A stretch of DNA of 64,000 nt from Collinsella aerofaciens. Its GTDB lineage: Bacteria > Actinomycetota > Coriobacteriia > Coriobacteriales > Coriobacteriaceae. Shown piece by piece: positions 51,759 to 60,646 of the stretch; positions within the stretch are counted from its first letter, which is position 1, and every line of letters begins with the position of its first letter. The notes beneath the pieces were generated by a model. That model was not told where the DNA came from and did not search any database. It saw nothing but the letters and a program-made list of their open reading frames with translations. A program made the position numbers and the translations under genes. The stretch is from positions 155,088-219,087 of the forward strand of contig NZ_JADPCH010000001.1 of NCBI RefSeq assembly GCF_015670745.1, read 5' to 3'.

Positions 51759-53088
51759 AGAGATGCCCCGTCAGATCGGTGTGGTACATGCCCGACAAGA
51801 ACTCGTCGTTTGCCAGCACGTCGAGCTGAAGCTCGCTGTTTTCGCTCACGCCCTCAATCACGAGCTCGCCCAGGGCCGAGCGCATCTTACGAATGGCGCC
51901 GTCACGCGTGGGCGCACACACGATGAGCTTGCCGAGCATGGAGTCGTAGTACGGCGGAACTTTCGCACCGGTAAACATGGCGGAATCCCAGCGCACGCGC
52001 GGACCACCCGGCACACGCAACGCGGTGACCGTTCCGCATGACGGCAGAAAGTCCGGCGTTTCGGCATTGATGCGGCACTCCATGGCGTGGTTGCGGACCG
52101 GCATGTCCTCCTGCTCAAAGGGCAGAGGCTGGCCGGCTGCCACGCGCAGCTGCCACTTGACCAAGTCGGTATCGGTCACAAACTCTGTAACCGGATGCTC
52201 CACCTGCAAGCGCGTGTTCATTTCCATAAAGTAGAAATTGCCGTCGTCCGAATACAGAAACTCGATGGTACCGGCTCCTTCGTAGCCGACGGCACGAGCC
52301 AGGTCACGCGCTGCCTTGTGCATGCGAGCACGAATGTCGTTGTGTCCGTCGAGGCACGGCGCGGGACTCTCTTCGATCAGCTTTTGGTTGCGACGCTGCA
52401 CCGAGCACTCGCGCTCGCCGAGCGAAAATACATGGCCCTGCTTATCGGCCATAATCTGCACCTCAACGTGGTGCGCCGGCGCGACGAACTTCTCCATGTA
52501 GCACTCGCCGTCGCCAAAAACGGCCTCGCCCTCGGCACGCGCCTCGATGAACGCCTTTGCCGCATCTTCCACGCGCTCGACCTTGCGAATGCCGCGACCG
52601 CCACCGCCCGCGCGCGCCTTAATGAGCACGGGACAGCCAATGCGCTCGGCCTCGGCCGTCGCCTCCTCGGGACTTTTGAGCAAATCGCAGCCCGGCACAA
52701 TGGGCACGCCCGCCGCGGCAGCCGTTCGGCGTGCGGCGTCCTTGTCGCCCATGCTGTCGATCACCTCGGCCGAAGGACCGACAAAAGCCAGGCCATACTT
52801 GTCGCAGTCGCGTACAAAGCTCGCCTTCTCGGAAAAGAAGCCATAGCCGGGATGAATTGCCTTAGCTCCCGACTTTACGGCACAGGTGAGCACAGCATCG
52901 TCGTTGAGGTAGCTCTCGGCAAGACGCGGACCGCCGATGCAATACGCCTCGTCGGCAAGCTGCACGTGCAGCGCGTCCGCATCGGCCGTGGAATAAACGG
53001 CGACGGTCTTGATGCCCATATCGCGGCACGCGCGGATAACACGGACCGCGACTTCGCCGCGGTTGGCGATGAGCACTTTGTCGAACAT
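51745..53088 (-). CDS. accC: acetyl-CoA carboxylase, biotin carboxylase subunit
   Basis: 447 aa from the ATG at 53088 (AAGGAAGG upstream), giving MFDKVLIANRGEVAVRVIRA, the standard AccC start. ATP-grasp features are KARAGGGGRGIRKV (about residues 158-171), the EMNTRLQVEHPVTEF signature (about 287-301) and the IHPGYGFFSE segment. It carboxylates biotin on AccB using bicarbonate and ATP. It lies in the accB-fabZ-accC-accDA order. Confidence 0.96.
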   Translation of the reverse strand: MFDKVLIANRGEVAVRVIRACRDMGIKTVAVYSTADADALHVQLADEAYCIGGPRLAESYLNDDAVLTCAVKSGAKAIHPGYGFFSEKASFVRDCDKYGLAFVGPSAEVIDSMGDKDAARRTAAAAGVPIVPGCDLLKSPEEATAEAERIGCPVLIKARAGGGGRGIRKVERVEDAAKAFIEARAEGEAVFGDGECYMEKFVAPAHHVEVQIMADKQGHVFSLGERECSVQRRNQKLIEESPAPCLDGHNDIRARMHKAARDLARAVGYEGAGTIEFLYSDDGNFYFMEMNTRLQVEHPVTEFVTDTDLVKWQLRVAAGQPLPFEQEDMPVRNHAMECRINAETPDFLPSCGTVTALRVPGGPRVRWDSAMFTGAKVPPYYDSMLGKLIVCAPTRDGAIRKMRSALGELVIEGVSENSELQLDVLANDEFLSGMYHTDLTGHLYADE

Positions 53089-53098
53089 GAAGCCTTCC

Positions 53099-53521
53099 TT
53101 AACTTTCGTGCATGAGTGCAAAAGACATGTCGGCGCGGCAACAGACCTCACCGTTGACGCTTGCAGTACCCGTCGCAAAGCGGAACGGCCCGCGCGCACG
53201 CGTGATGGAGCACACCAGATCCACCGTATCGCCCGGGCGCACCGGACGCTTAAAGCGCACCTTGTCCAGACTCGTGTAGAACGGCGTCGCGCCGCGCGCC
53301 TCCTCATCGCCCATCAGCAACACGCAGCAGTTTTGGGCGAGCATCTCGCACTGGATCACGCCGGGGACCACCGGGTTTCCCGGAAAATGCCCCTGCAAAA
53401 AGTATTCGTCGCCCGTAATCGTGATCTTGCCGTGGGCCTCGTCGCCCACCAGCTCGGCTTCGTCGAGCAAAAGCATCGGCTCGCGATGCGGTAACAGCTT
53501 CTTGAGCTCTTCTTTGTTCAT
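53099..53521 (-). CDS. fabZ: 3-hydroxyacyl-ACP dehydratase
   Basis: 140 aa from the ATG at 53521 (MNKEELKKLLPHREPML); a GTG 9 nt further up is possible but less well spaced. The catalytic His is in FLQGHFPGNPVVPGVIQCEMLAQ (H and downstream Glu), the FabZ signature. It dehydrates 3-hydroxyacyl-ACP in fatty-acid elongation. It sits between accB and accC, a common arrangement. Confidence 0.95.
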   Translation of the reverse strand: MNKEELKKLLPHREPMLLLDEAELVGDEAHGKITITGDEYFLQGHFPGNPVVPGVIQCEMLAQNCCVLLMGDEEARGATPFYTSLDKVRFKRPVRPGDTVDLVCSITRARGPFRFATGTASVNGEVCCRADMSFALMHES

Positions 53522-53530
53522 GGATATCAC

Positions 53531-54004
53531 CTATCCGATCCTCATGAGGCAGCTGCCAAACTCCACGAGGTCGCCGTCGGCCACGCAGATCTCGAGCACC
53601 TCGCCGTCTGCCTCGGCCGTCACCTCGTTGAGAACCTTCATGGCCTCGATAATGCAGAGGGTCTCGCCGGCCTTGACCTTAGAGCCCACGTGCACAAACG
53701 GCTCGTCGCCCGGCGCCGGGGCAGCATAGAAAACGCCGACCATGGGAGCGGTCACCTCGGTGCCCTTGGGCTCCGGTGCGGCGGCAGGTGTCTGCGCGGC
53801 GGGCTCCGGTGCGGCAGGCGCGACTGTGGGAGCTGCAACTGGAGCGGCCATAGCGCTCGGCATGGGCATGGGCACGGCAACCGGCCGTGCGGCGCTCGCG
53901 CGCTCGAGTTCGACCGCGGTGCCATCGGGCTCCTCAACGCGCACGCGCGTGAGGCCGCGGTCCTCCATAACATCGGCTATCTCGGCAAGTCTTTTGGAAT
54001 CCAT
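53531..54004 (-). CDS. accB: biotin carboxyl carrier protein of acetyl-CoA carboxylase
   Basis: 157 aa. The N-terminal segment is followed by a Pro/Ala-rich flexible linker (about residues 35-80) and the biotinyl domain with CIIEAMKVLNEVTAEADG, whose Lys (about residue 118) is biotinylated, presumably by the BirA-like ligase at 59384. GAGGAGC precedes the ATG. It is 3 nt after fabF. Confidence 0.95.
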   Translation of the reverse strand: MDSKRLAEIADVMEDRGLTRVRVEEPDGTAVELERASAARPVAVPMPMPSAMAAPVAAPTVAPAAPEPAAQTPAAAPEPKGTEVTAPMVGVFYAAPAPGDEPFVHVGSKVKAGETLCIIEAMKVLNEVTAEADGEVLEICVADGDLVEFGSCLMRIG

Positions 54005-54007
54005 GCT

Positions 54008-55255
54008 CTAGCTCCTCGTATATCTACGCAGCGCGATGGCGGCGTTGTGCCCGCCAAAGCCTAGGTTGGTCGAAAGCGCCCAGGTAAGGTCGGCGCGAAC
54101 TGCGCGATTGGGCGTGTAGTCAAGATCGCAGGCGGGATCGGGCGTGCGGTAGTTAATGGTCGGCGGCACCACGCCCTGCTCGAGCGCCATGGCGCAGGCC
54201 ATGACCTCGATGGCGCCCGTGGCACCGATCATGTGGCCGGTCATCGACTTAGTCGACGAGACGTGCGCGGCGCGCGCCGCGTCCTCGCCGAGCGCACGCT
54301 TAATGCCCGCCGTCTCGGACGAATCGTTGAGCTTGGTCGATGTGCCGTGAGCATTGATGTAGAGACCCTCGGAAGGCCTGACGTCGCCCTCGGTCACCGC
54401 CAGCGATATCGCGCGGGCAATGCCGGCAGCCTCGGGATCAGGACTCGTGATGTGATAGGCATCATCGGTGTTGCCGTAGCCCACGACCTCGGCATAAATG
54501 TGCGCACCGCGCGCCTGCGCATGTTCCATGCTCTCGAGCACGAGCACGCAGGCGCCCTCGCCCATCACAAAGCCGTCGCGGTCTGCATCGAACGGACGGC
54601 AGGCCGTCGCGGGATCGGGGTTGGTGGTCAATGCACGGCAGGACGTAAAGCCCGCAACGGCATCGGGGATAATTGCAGCCTCGGCGCCGCCCGCGAGGAT
54701 CGCGTCGGCATAGCCGTGCTTGATGGCGCGGAACGCCTCGCCCACCGCATGGGCCGAGGTTGCGCACGCGGTCACCACGGGCAGGGTCGGGCCCTTTGCC
54801 TTGTGGCGGATTGCGATATTGCCCGATGCCATGTTGGGGATCATCATCGCGATCATATAGGGCGATGCGCGGCGGGGCCCACGTTCGGCAATCGTATGGA
54901 CGTTGTCGACGAGCGTCGTCATGCCGCCCACGCCCGAGCCCACGTAGACGCCCAGGCGCTCTCGATCGATGGCGCCTTCGACATCAAAGCCCGCATCGCG
55001 CATGGCCTCGTCCGAAGCCGCCATCGCAAACTGAACGCAGGGGTCCAGATGCTTTGCATCACGCTTGCCAAAGTACTCGTTGCCGTCAAAGCCCTTGACC
55101 TCGGCCGCTACCTTGACGGCAAACGCATCGGTATCGAAGTGCGTAATCGGGCCGATGCCGCACGTGCCAGCGCACATTGCCGCCCAGGTGGCAAGCGCGG
55201 TGTTGCCGAGCGGCGATACGGCACCTATGCCGGTGATTGCAACTCTCTGTTCCAT
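54008..55255 (-). CDS. fabF: beta-ketoacyl-ACP synthase II
   Basis: 415 aa from the second of two adjacent ATGs (55255), which has the better spacing to GAGGAG; MEQRVAITGIGAVSPLG follows. The active site Cys is in VVTACATSAHAVGEAF (about residue 164), and the His residues in NAHGTSTKLND and SSTKSMTGHMIGATG. It condenses malonyl-ACP with acyl-ACP. Confidence 0.95.
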   Translation of the reverse strand: MEQRVAITGIGAVSPLGNTALATWAAMCAGTCGIGPITHFDTDAFAVKVAAEVKGFDGNEYFGKRDAKHLDPCVQFAMAASDEAMRDAGFDVEGAIDRERLGVYVGSGVGGMTTLVDNVHTIAERGPRRASPYMIAMMIPNMASGNIAIRHKAKGPTLPVVTACATSAHAVGEAFRAIKHGYADAILAGGAEAAIIPDAVAGFTSCRALTTNPDPATACRPFDADRDGFVMGEGACVLVLESMEHAQARGAHIYAEVVGYGNTDDAYHITSPDPEAAGIARAISLAVTEGDVRPSEGLYINAHGTSTKLNDSSETAGIKRALGEDAARAAHVSSTKSMTGHMIGATGAIEVMACAMALEQGVVPPTINYRTPDPACDLDYTPNRAVRADLTWALSTNLGFGGHNAAIALRRYTRS

Positions 55256-55294
55256 CATGGTCTCCTCATCCAAGCCGTTCTTCGGCCCTGGTTT

Positions 55295-56068
55295 CTACAT
55301 CGCCATTCCGCCGTCGACGCGCACGACCTCGCCCGTAATGTAGGCAGCCGCATCGCTCGCCAAAAAGCGCACCACGCCGGCCACTTCCTCGGGGCGCGCC
55401 ATACGCTTAAGGGGAATCTGCTCCTCGGTTACCGTACACACCTTCTCCGAGAGCTTTGCCGTCATATCTGTCTCGACAAACCCGGGGGCGACCGCGTTCA
55501 CTCGTACACCGCGGGGCGCAAGCTCGCGCGCCACCGCCTTGGTCAGGCCGATCACGCCCGCCTTGGAGGCAGCGTAGTTGGCCTGCCCGGCATTGCCCAT
55601 CAGGCCCACAACCGAGCTCATGTTGACGACGCAGCCGCCGCGCTGGCGCATAAAGGTCTTGGTGAGCGCACGCGTCGTGTTAAACGTTCCTTTAAGATTG
55701 ACATCGAGCACGCGATCGAAGGCGTCATCGCCCATGCGCATGAGCAGGCCATCGCGGGTGATGCCAGCGTTGTTGACGAGTGCCCAAATGGAGCCAAAGT
55801 CGTTGAGGACCGCTTCCACGCACGCGTTGACGGCAGCGGGGTCGGCCACGTCACATTGATATGAGCGCGCCGTGGCGCCAGCCGCCTCGCAGGCGTCGCA
55901 CGTCTCGCGCGCCGCATCGACGCTGCCGGCATAGACGACGGCGATATCGTAGCCATCCTCCGCCAGACCGATAGCGCAGGCGCGGCCGATACCCCGCGAG
56001 CCGCCCGTGACCAGTGCCACGCGACGTGAGTCGTTGCGCTCGAGCGCGCCATTGTTCAAGTTGCCCAT
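55295..56068 (-). CDS. fabG: 3-oxoacyl-ACP reductase
   Basis: 257 aa short-chain dehydrogenase. The NADPH motif is TGGSRGIGRACAIGLA (about residues 20-35) and the catalytic triad is S (NMSSVVG), Y and K in QANYAASKAGVIGLTKA. It reduces 3-oxoacyl-ACP. The C-terminal end YITGEVVRVDGGMAM is the typical FabG tail. It starts 30 nt after fabD. Confidence 0.95.
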   Translation of the reverse strand: MGNLNNGALERNDSRRVALVTGGSRGIGRACAIGLAEDGYDIAVVYAGSVDAARETCDACEAAGATARSYQCDVADPAAVNACVEAVLNDFGSIWALVNNAGITRDGLLMRMGDDAFDRVLDVNLKGTFNTTRALTKTFMRQRGGCVVNMSSVVGLMGNAGQANYAASKAGVIGLTKAVARELAPRGVRVNAVAPGFVETDMTAKLSEKVCTVTEEQIPLKRMARPEEVAGVVRFLASDAAAYITGEVVRVDGGMAM

Positions 56069-56098
56069 GTCATTCCTTTCGGGTTACAGCCCTGTGGA

Positions 56099-57025
56099 CT
56101 ATGCGAGCTCGTCGGCAATAGCTGCGACCTGCTCGGCCGTCTCGCACGAATACACACGAACGTCGCTCAACGTACGCTTGATCAGGCCAGACAGCGTTTT
56201 GCCGGGGCCGACCTCAATAAATGTGTCGATGCCTTGATCCTGCAGAGCATGCAGCGTATCGACCCAGCGCACGGCATTGCTCACCTGATTGGCCAAGACA
56301 TCCGATGCCGTCTGGGGGTCCGCCGGATAGGGCGCCGCTGTCATATTTGCCAAAACAGGAATGAGCAACGGGGACGGCGCGTGACCGGCCTCAATATATG
56401 CGGCAAGGCCACAGGTCGCCTCGGCCATATAGGGGCTATGAAATGCACCCGACACCGCGACCTTCATGGCGCGGCCGCCAGCCTCTTTTACTAGGACGTC
56501 GAGGGTCTGCAGCGCATCGGGCGCTCCGGCCACAACCGTCTGCTGGGGACTGTTGTAGTTGACCGGCCAGCAGTCCTCGCCGGCCTGCGCAGCCAGGTTC
56601 TCGACTTGCGCAGCATCAAGTTTGATGACGGCGCGCATGCCGCCAGGGTGACGCTCGGCCGCCGTGGCCATCAATGCCGCGCGCTCACACACGAGCTCAA
56701 AACCCGCTCGCGTATCGAATGCCCCCGCAAAGCTGAGTGCAGCGACCTCGCCCAGCGAGAATCCCGCACAGGCGGCAGGCACCACGCCGCGCTCGCGCAG
56801 GGCGACGGCGACAGCCAAGTCGTGCACGAACACGCAAGGCTGCGTGTTCTCGGTCTGCGAGAGCTCCTCCTTGGAGGCGCTCCGGCACTGCTCGCTCGTC
56901 CCCGGGCGCACCTCGTCGGCAATGGTGAACACCTCGGCGGCCGCCGGCGATGTCTCGATCAGGTCGACGCCCATCGCGGGGTGTTGGGCACCCTGGCCGG
57001 CAAACAGAAACGCTACGCTACCCAT
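56099..57025 (-). CDS. fabD: malonyl-CoA:ACP transacylase
   Basis: 308 aa. FLFAGQGAQHPAMG at the N-terminus, the nucleophile Ser in AGFSLGEVAAL (GxSxG, about residue 90) and the His in VSGAFHSPYM (about 200). It loads malonate on ACP. The N-terminus overlaps the fabK 3' end by 13 nt. Confidence 0.95.
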   Translation of the reverse strand: MGSVAFLFAGQGAQHPAMGVDLIETSPAAAEVFTIADEVRPGTSEQCRSASKEELSQTENTQPCVFVHDLAVAVALRERGVVPAACAGFSLGEVAALSFAGAFDTRAGFELVCERAALMATAAERHPGGMRAVIKLDAAQVENLAAQAGEDCWPVNYNSPQQTVVAGAPDALQTLDVLVKEAGGRAMKVAVSGAFHSPYMAEATCGLAAYIEAGHAPSPLLIPVLANMTAAPYPADPQTASDVLANQVSNAVRWVDTLHALQDQGIDTFIEVGPGKTLSGLIKRTLSDVRVYSCETAEQVAAIADELA

Positions 57026-57957
57026 GCGGACGCACCCTTCAGGACGCGCTCGGCGCCATCGACCAGATCGTCAACGATTTCGCGTGCGCTCTGGCGCTCG
57101 CTAACCATGCCGGCAATCTGTCCACACAAAAACGAACCCTCTTCGTAGTTGCCGTCCTTGGCGGCCTTACGCAGCGCACCGGTTCCCATAGCACCGAGCT
57201 CCTCGGCACTCGCGCCGGAACCCTCGCTCTTGGCATAGGCGTTGGTGAAGGGGCTCTTGAGGGCGCGCACTGGATGTCCCGTCGAGCGACCGGTCGCACG
57301 CGTTGAAGTGTCGTTGGCCTTCAGGACCATCTCTTTGTACTGCTCCGAGACGGTGCACTCGTCTGCGACCAGAAAGCGCGTACCCACTTGCACGCCTTCG
57401 GCGCCCAGCATAAAGGCGGCCGCCACGCCGCGGCCGTCGGCAATACCGCCGGCGGCCACGACGGGAATGTCAACCGCATCGACGACCTGCGGCACCAGTG
57501 CCATCGTCGAGGTCTCGCCAATATGGCCGCCCGATTCGGTACCCTCGGCAACAACCGCCGTGGCTCCACGACGTGCCACGAGGCGCGCCAGCGCCACCGA
57601 GGCAACGACCGGGATGACCTTGATGCCCGCCTCGTTCCACGCCTTCATGTACTTGGCGGGATTGCCGGCGCCCGTCACGACGACCGGCACTCGCTCGTCA
57701 ATCACAACCTGTGCAACCTCGTCGGCGAACGGGCTCATGAGCATGACGTTGACGCCAAAGGGCTTATCCGTCCTGGCGCGCAGCTCGTGAATCTGGTCGC
57801 GCAGCCAGTTGGCGTCGGCGTTCATGGCCGCAATGATGCCTAAGCCACCCGCCTCGGATACTGCGGACGCCAGCGAGGCATCGGCAATCCAGGCCATACC
57901 GCCCTGGAACACGGGCTTTTCGATGCCGAGCAGATCGCAGAGAGGAGTCTTGAGCAT
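57013..57957 (-). CDS. fabK: enoyl-ACP reductase II (FMN type)
   Basis: 314 aa. A TIM-barrel nitronate-monooxygenase/FabK family protein with GIEKPVFQGGMAWIADASLA, VVAEGTESGGHIG and DIPVVAAGGIADGRGVAAAF, the FMN-phosphate binding regions. In a fab operon lacking fabI it is the enoyl reductase, which predicts triclosan insensitivity of this step. It is 2 nt after acpP. Confidence 0.93.
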   Translation of the reverse strand: MLKTPLCDLLGIEKPVFQGGMAWIADASLASAVSEAGGLGIIAAMNADANWLRDQIHELRARTDKPFGVNVMLMSPFADEVAQVVIDERVPVVVTGAGNPAKYMKAWNEAGIKVIPVVASVALARLVARRGATAVVAEGTESGGHIGETSTMALVPQVVDAVDIPVVAAGGIADGRGVAAAFMLGAEGVQVGTRFLVADECTVSEQYKEMVLKANDTSTRATGRSTGHPVRALKSPFTNAYAKSEGSGASAEELGAMGTGALRKAAKDGNYEEGSFLCGQIAGMVSERQSAREIVDDLVDGAERVLKGASAWVA

Positions 57958-57959
57958 CT

Positions 57960-58196
57960 CTACTTCTCCAATGCCGCCTCGACCGTATCGGCGAACTCGC
58001 CGACCGTCTTGGGGTTCTCCTCGGTATCGAGCTGGATGCCAAACTCGTCCTCGACGGCGACGAGGATCTCGACGGTGCCCAGGCTGTCGAGACCAATCTC
58101 CTCGAGCGTGGACTCGGGCTTCATCTCAACGTCGTCAAGACCAGCGGTCTCGCGGATAACGTCGCAAACGCGCTCGAAGGTCTTCTGATCTGCCAT
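57960..58196 (-). CDS. acpP: acyl carrier protein
   Basis: 78 aa, acidic, with the phosphopantetheine attachment Ser in LEEIGLDSLGTVEI (about residue 37). It carries the growing acyl chain. AAGGAGAAC precedes the ATG. It lies between fabH and fabK. Confidence 0.95.
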   Translation of the reverse strand: MADQKTFERVCDVIRETAGLDDVEMKPESTLEEIGLDSLGTVEILVAVEDEFGIQLDTEENPKTVGEFADTVEAALEK

Positions 58197-58247
58197 GGTA
58201 GTTCTCCTTTGGTTGTGCCCTAGGGCGTTTTTATTTCCTATGTGCGA

Positions 58248-59207
58248 CTACTTCCAACGAAGCAGATAGCCACCTATATCCAGACCGGCGCCAAATCCAA
58301 CCAAGGCGATGGTGTCGCCTGTGTGAAGTGCACCGGCGTTTGCCAGCCGGTCGAGGGCAAGCGGAATGCATGCGCTCGAAATGTTGCCGGTCTCGCGCAA
58401 CGTGCGAACCACGCGCTCGTCCGGCACGCCCAGGCGCTTGACCGCCTGGCTCAGGATTCGTTCGTTAGCCTGATGGAATACAAAATGATCGATGTCTTCG
58501 ACCGAAATGCCCGCATCGATCGCAAGCTTATGGACCGTGTCGCAGATGGCGTTGACGCCGAACTTGAACACGCGGCGGCCATTCATGGACAGCACACTCG
58601 CGCTATCTGCGGAGGCCTTAAACGGCGACGTACCGACCAGACCGGGAACGCGCAACGTCACGACGTCGGGCGCCGTCGAAAGCTCAACGGCAAGGGGGTT
58701 GTCTCCCCCAGCCTCTATCACAGCGGCGCCTGCCCCATCGCCAAAGAGCACGCAGGTGGCGCGGTCTGTCCAGTCAAGCGCGCGCGTCATCTGCTCGGCC
58801 GCAACGACAAGCGCATGCTCGGCTCGTCCTCGGGCGATATAGCCCTCGGCGACATCGAGCGCAAATACGAAGCCGGCGCAGGCCGCCGAGACATCGAAGG
58901 CAGGACACGTCGCGCCCAGACGCTCGGCTACGGCACACGCCTCGGCGGGAACAAGATGGTCACCCGTTGTCGTCGAGCAGACGATTAGATCCAGCTTGCT
59001 CGCGTCGATTCCGGACACCTGGAGTGCCTGCTCGCTCGCCGCTACGGCAAGGTCGTCGAGTGACTCGGTGGTGCAGACGCGGCGGCTCTTGATGCCTGTG
59101 CGGGTAAAAATCCACTCATCCGAGGTATCGAGGAACTCAGACAGTTCGTCATTGGAAACACTGCGCTTAGGAAGCGCCGAGCCTGTTCCCAGAATCGTGA
59201 AACCCAT
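58248..59207 (-). CDS. fabH: beta-ketoacyl-ACP synthase III
   Basis: 319 aa from the ATG at 59207 with AAAGGAGG upstream. MGFTILGTGSALPKRSVSND, the active Cys in FDVSAACAGFVFAL (about residue 112), His in DHFVFHQANERIL (about 245) and Asn in TGNISSACIPLAL are all present. It starts fatty-acid synthesis from acetyl-CoA. It is the first gene of the fab-acc operon and diverges from birA across a 176-nt region with two operator-like palindromes. Confidence 0.95.
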   Translation of the reverse strand: MGFTILGTGSALPKRSVSNDELSEFLDTSDEWIFTRTGIKSRRVCTTESLDDLAVAASEQALQVSGIDASKLDLIVCSTTTGDHLVPAEACAVAERLGATCPAFDVSAACAGFVFALDVAEGYIARGRAEHALVVAAEQMTRALDWTDRATCVLFGDGAGAAVIEAGGDNPLAVELSTAPDVVTLRVPGLVGTSPFKASADSASVLSMNGRRVFKFGVNAICDTVHKLAIDAGISVEDIDHFVFHQANERILSQAVKRLGVPDERVVRTLRETGNISSACIPLALDRLANAGALHTGDTIALVGFGAGLDIGGYLLRWK

Positions 59208-59225
59208 CACTAACCTCCTTTGAGT

Positions 59226-59289
59226 TGTTGACGTGTTTACATCGACCAAGAGAGGATAACGCATTTCAGTCTTTGTTGACGTGTTAACA
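59226..59289. promoter_or_regulatory. two TGTTGACGTGTTWACA palindromes between fabH and birA
   Basis: TGTTGACGTGTTTACA (59226-59241) and TGTTGACGTGTTAACA (59274-59289), 48 bp apart centre to centre. Half-site TGTTRAC inverted around GT. A minus-strand TATAAT (59289-59294) abuts the distal copy, so its transcription start would fall within the palindrome; the other copy lies in the leader. They are candidate sites for a lipid-biosynthesis repressor controlling fabH and possibly birA. The regulator is not in the window. Confidence 0.6.
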
Positions 59290-59383
59290 TTATATTGTCC
59301 AAATGCGACAAAGGCTTCACATTGTGTCTATCTCTCGACACCATTGCATCATTCACTTATTCAATAAGGAGGTAGCAGCCGCT

Positions 59384-60160
59384 ATGGATGCCCAATTAAC
59401 GATTGCCGACGTAACCGGATCGACCAACGATGACCTGCTCGAGGCAGGAAAACAGGGTGCGCCGCACGGCACAGGACTTGCCGCCCGGGCTCAGACGGCA
59501 GGACGCGGCCGGCGCGGCCACAAGTGGGATTCAACCGCCGGCAACCTATTGCTTTCGATTGTCCTGCGCCCATGCGTTAATCCTGCAAAGTTCTCTGGTC
59601 TTGCCGCCGTCAGCGGCCTAGCGGTGCTCGAGGCACTCGAAAAACAGGGTCTTGCAAACGAGATTGGCCTCAAATGGCCCAACGACCTGGTCGCGCGTGG
59701 ACGCAAACTCGGCGGCATTCTGGTCGAGGCCGCACGCGATAACGAAGGCAACCCTTTTGCGGTCTGTGGCATCGGCGTTAACGTGAACTATGTGCCCGCG
59801 GAGGTTCCCGATGGCGGCCTGCCAGCAATCGGTCTCTCGGACCTTAACGAAAACGTTCCTGCCGTCGACATGCTCCTCGATGAGGTCTATCACGCCGTTA
59901 TAGACGCTGTAGATGCCTGGACAGAACGCCTCAACTCCATGGAAGAAAACACCGGACCGCTCGCGCCCGTCCACGGCGAATATGTCGCTCACCTCAATTG
60001 GATCGGGGAGCACGTTATCGCCCGCTCCCCCGCTGGAGACGAGCTGGCACGAGGCATATTTAGAACGGTCGACGATTGCGGCCGCGCATGCATTGAGACC
60101 GAGAGCGGCTTGTGCGTCTTCCACTTCGAAGAAGCATCCTTGCGCCCCCTGAGCGAATAG
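59384..60160 (+). CDS. birA: biotin-acetyl-CoA-carboxylase ligase without HTH domain
   Basis: 258 aa. The biotin/AMP loop is GRGRRGHKWDSTAGNLLLS (about residues 44-62) and KWPNDLVARGRKLGGILVE (about 100-118), with SL..RP-type C-terminal domain. The ~60-residue DNA-binding domain of E. coli BirA is absent, so it is a monofunctional ligase. The client AccB is encoded in the divergent operon. AAGGAGG is 11 nt upstream of the ATG, slightly far. Confidence 0.92.
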   Translation: MDAQLTIADVTGSTNDDLLEAGKQGAPHGTGLAARAQTAGRGRRGHKWDSTAGNLLLSIVLRPCVNPAKFSGLAAVSGLAVLEALEKQGLANEIGLKWPNDLVARGRKLGGILVEAARDNEGNPFAVCGIGVNVNYVPAEVPDGGLPAIGLSDLNENVPAVDMLLDEVYHAVIDAVDAWTERLNSMEENTGPLAPVHGEYVAHLNWIGEHVIARSPAGDELARGIFRTVDDCGRACIETESGLCVFHFEEASLRPLSE

Positions 60161-60220
60161 GGCGCCGCAGCCGCCGGCTCGGCAGACGAATTCGCTATCC
60201 CAAAATCTAAACTCAAAACA

Positions 60221-60257
60221 AAAGGGCCCCGCTACCGTAACGGCAGCGGGGCCCTTT
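60221..60257. terminator. bidirectional terminator between birA and rpsJ
   Basis: AAAGGGCCCCGCT and AGCGGGGCCCTTT pair perfectly (13 bp) around an 11-nt loop, with TTTTG on the minus side. It ends birA (plus) and the str operon after rpsJ (minus). Confidence 0.9.
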
Positions 60258-60276
60258 AAGCTATGAGCGATATCGC

Positions 60277-60585
60277 TTAGAGCTTGATGTCGATGTCGAC
60301 GCCAGCGGGGAGGTCGAGACGCATGAGCGAATCAACGGTGCCCGAGGTGGGGTCGAGGATGTCGATGAGGCGCTTGTGGGTGCGCATCTCGAACTGCTCA
60401 CGGGAGTCCTTGTTCACGTGCGGCGAGCGGATAACCGTGTACAGGTTGCGCTCGGTGGGCAGGGGGACAGGACCGGAAACGCGAGCGCCGGTCTTCTGAG
60501 CGGTCTCGACGATGAGCTTCGCGGACTGATCGACGACCTCGTGATCATAGCCCTTGAGGCGAATGCGGATCTTCTGGGTAGCCAA
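60277..60585 (-). CDS. rpsJ: 30S ribosomal protein S10
   Basis: 102 aa from a TTG at 60585 with GGAGGT 7 nt upstream. [18 protein letters not shown] and the [35 protein letters not shown] region (given here as family pattern) are diagnostic. S10 is also the antitermination factor NusE. It normally begins the S10 operon; here it follows fusA directly, with no tuf gene between, and is followed by a terminator instead of rplC. Confidence 0.97.
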   Translation of the reverse strand: MATQKIRIRLKGYDHEVVDQSAKLIVETAQKTGARVSGPVPLPTERNLYTVIRSPHVNKDSREQFEMRTHKRLIDILDPTSGTVDSLMRLDLPAGVDIDIKL

Positions 60586-60646
60586 CTTAAACCTCCAAAG
60601 AGTGCGAGAGATGTTCTCGCAGGATTACGTAACAGGGAGCTCGAAC

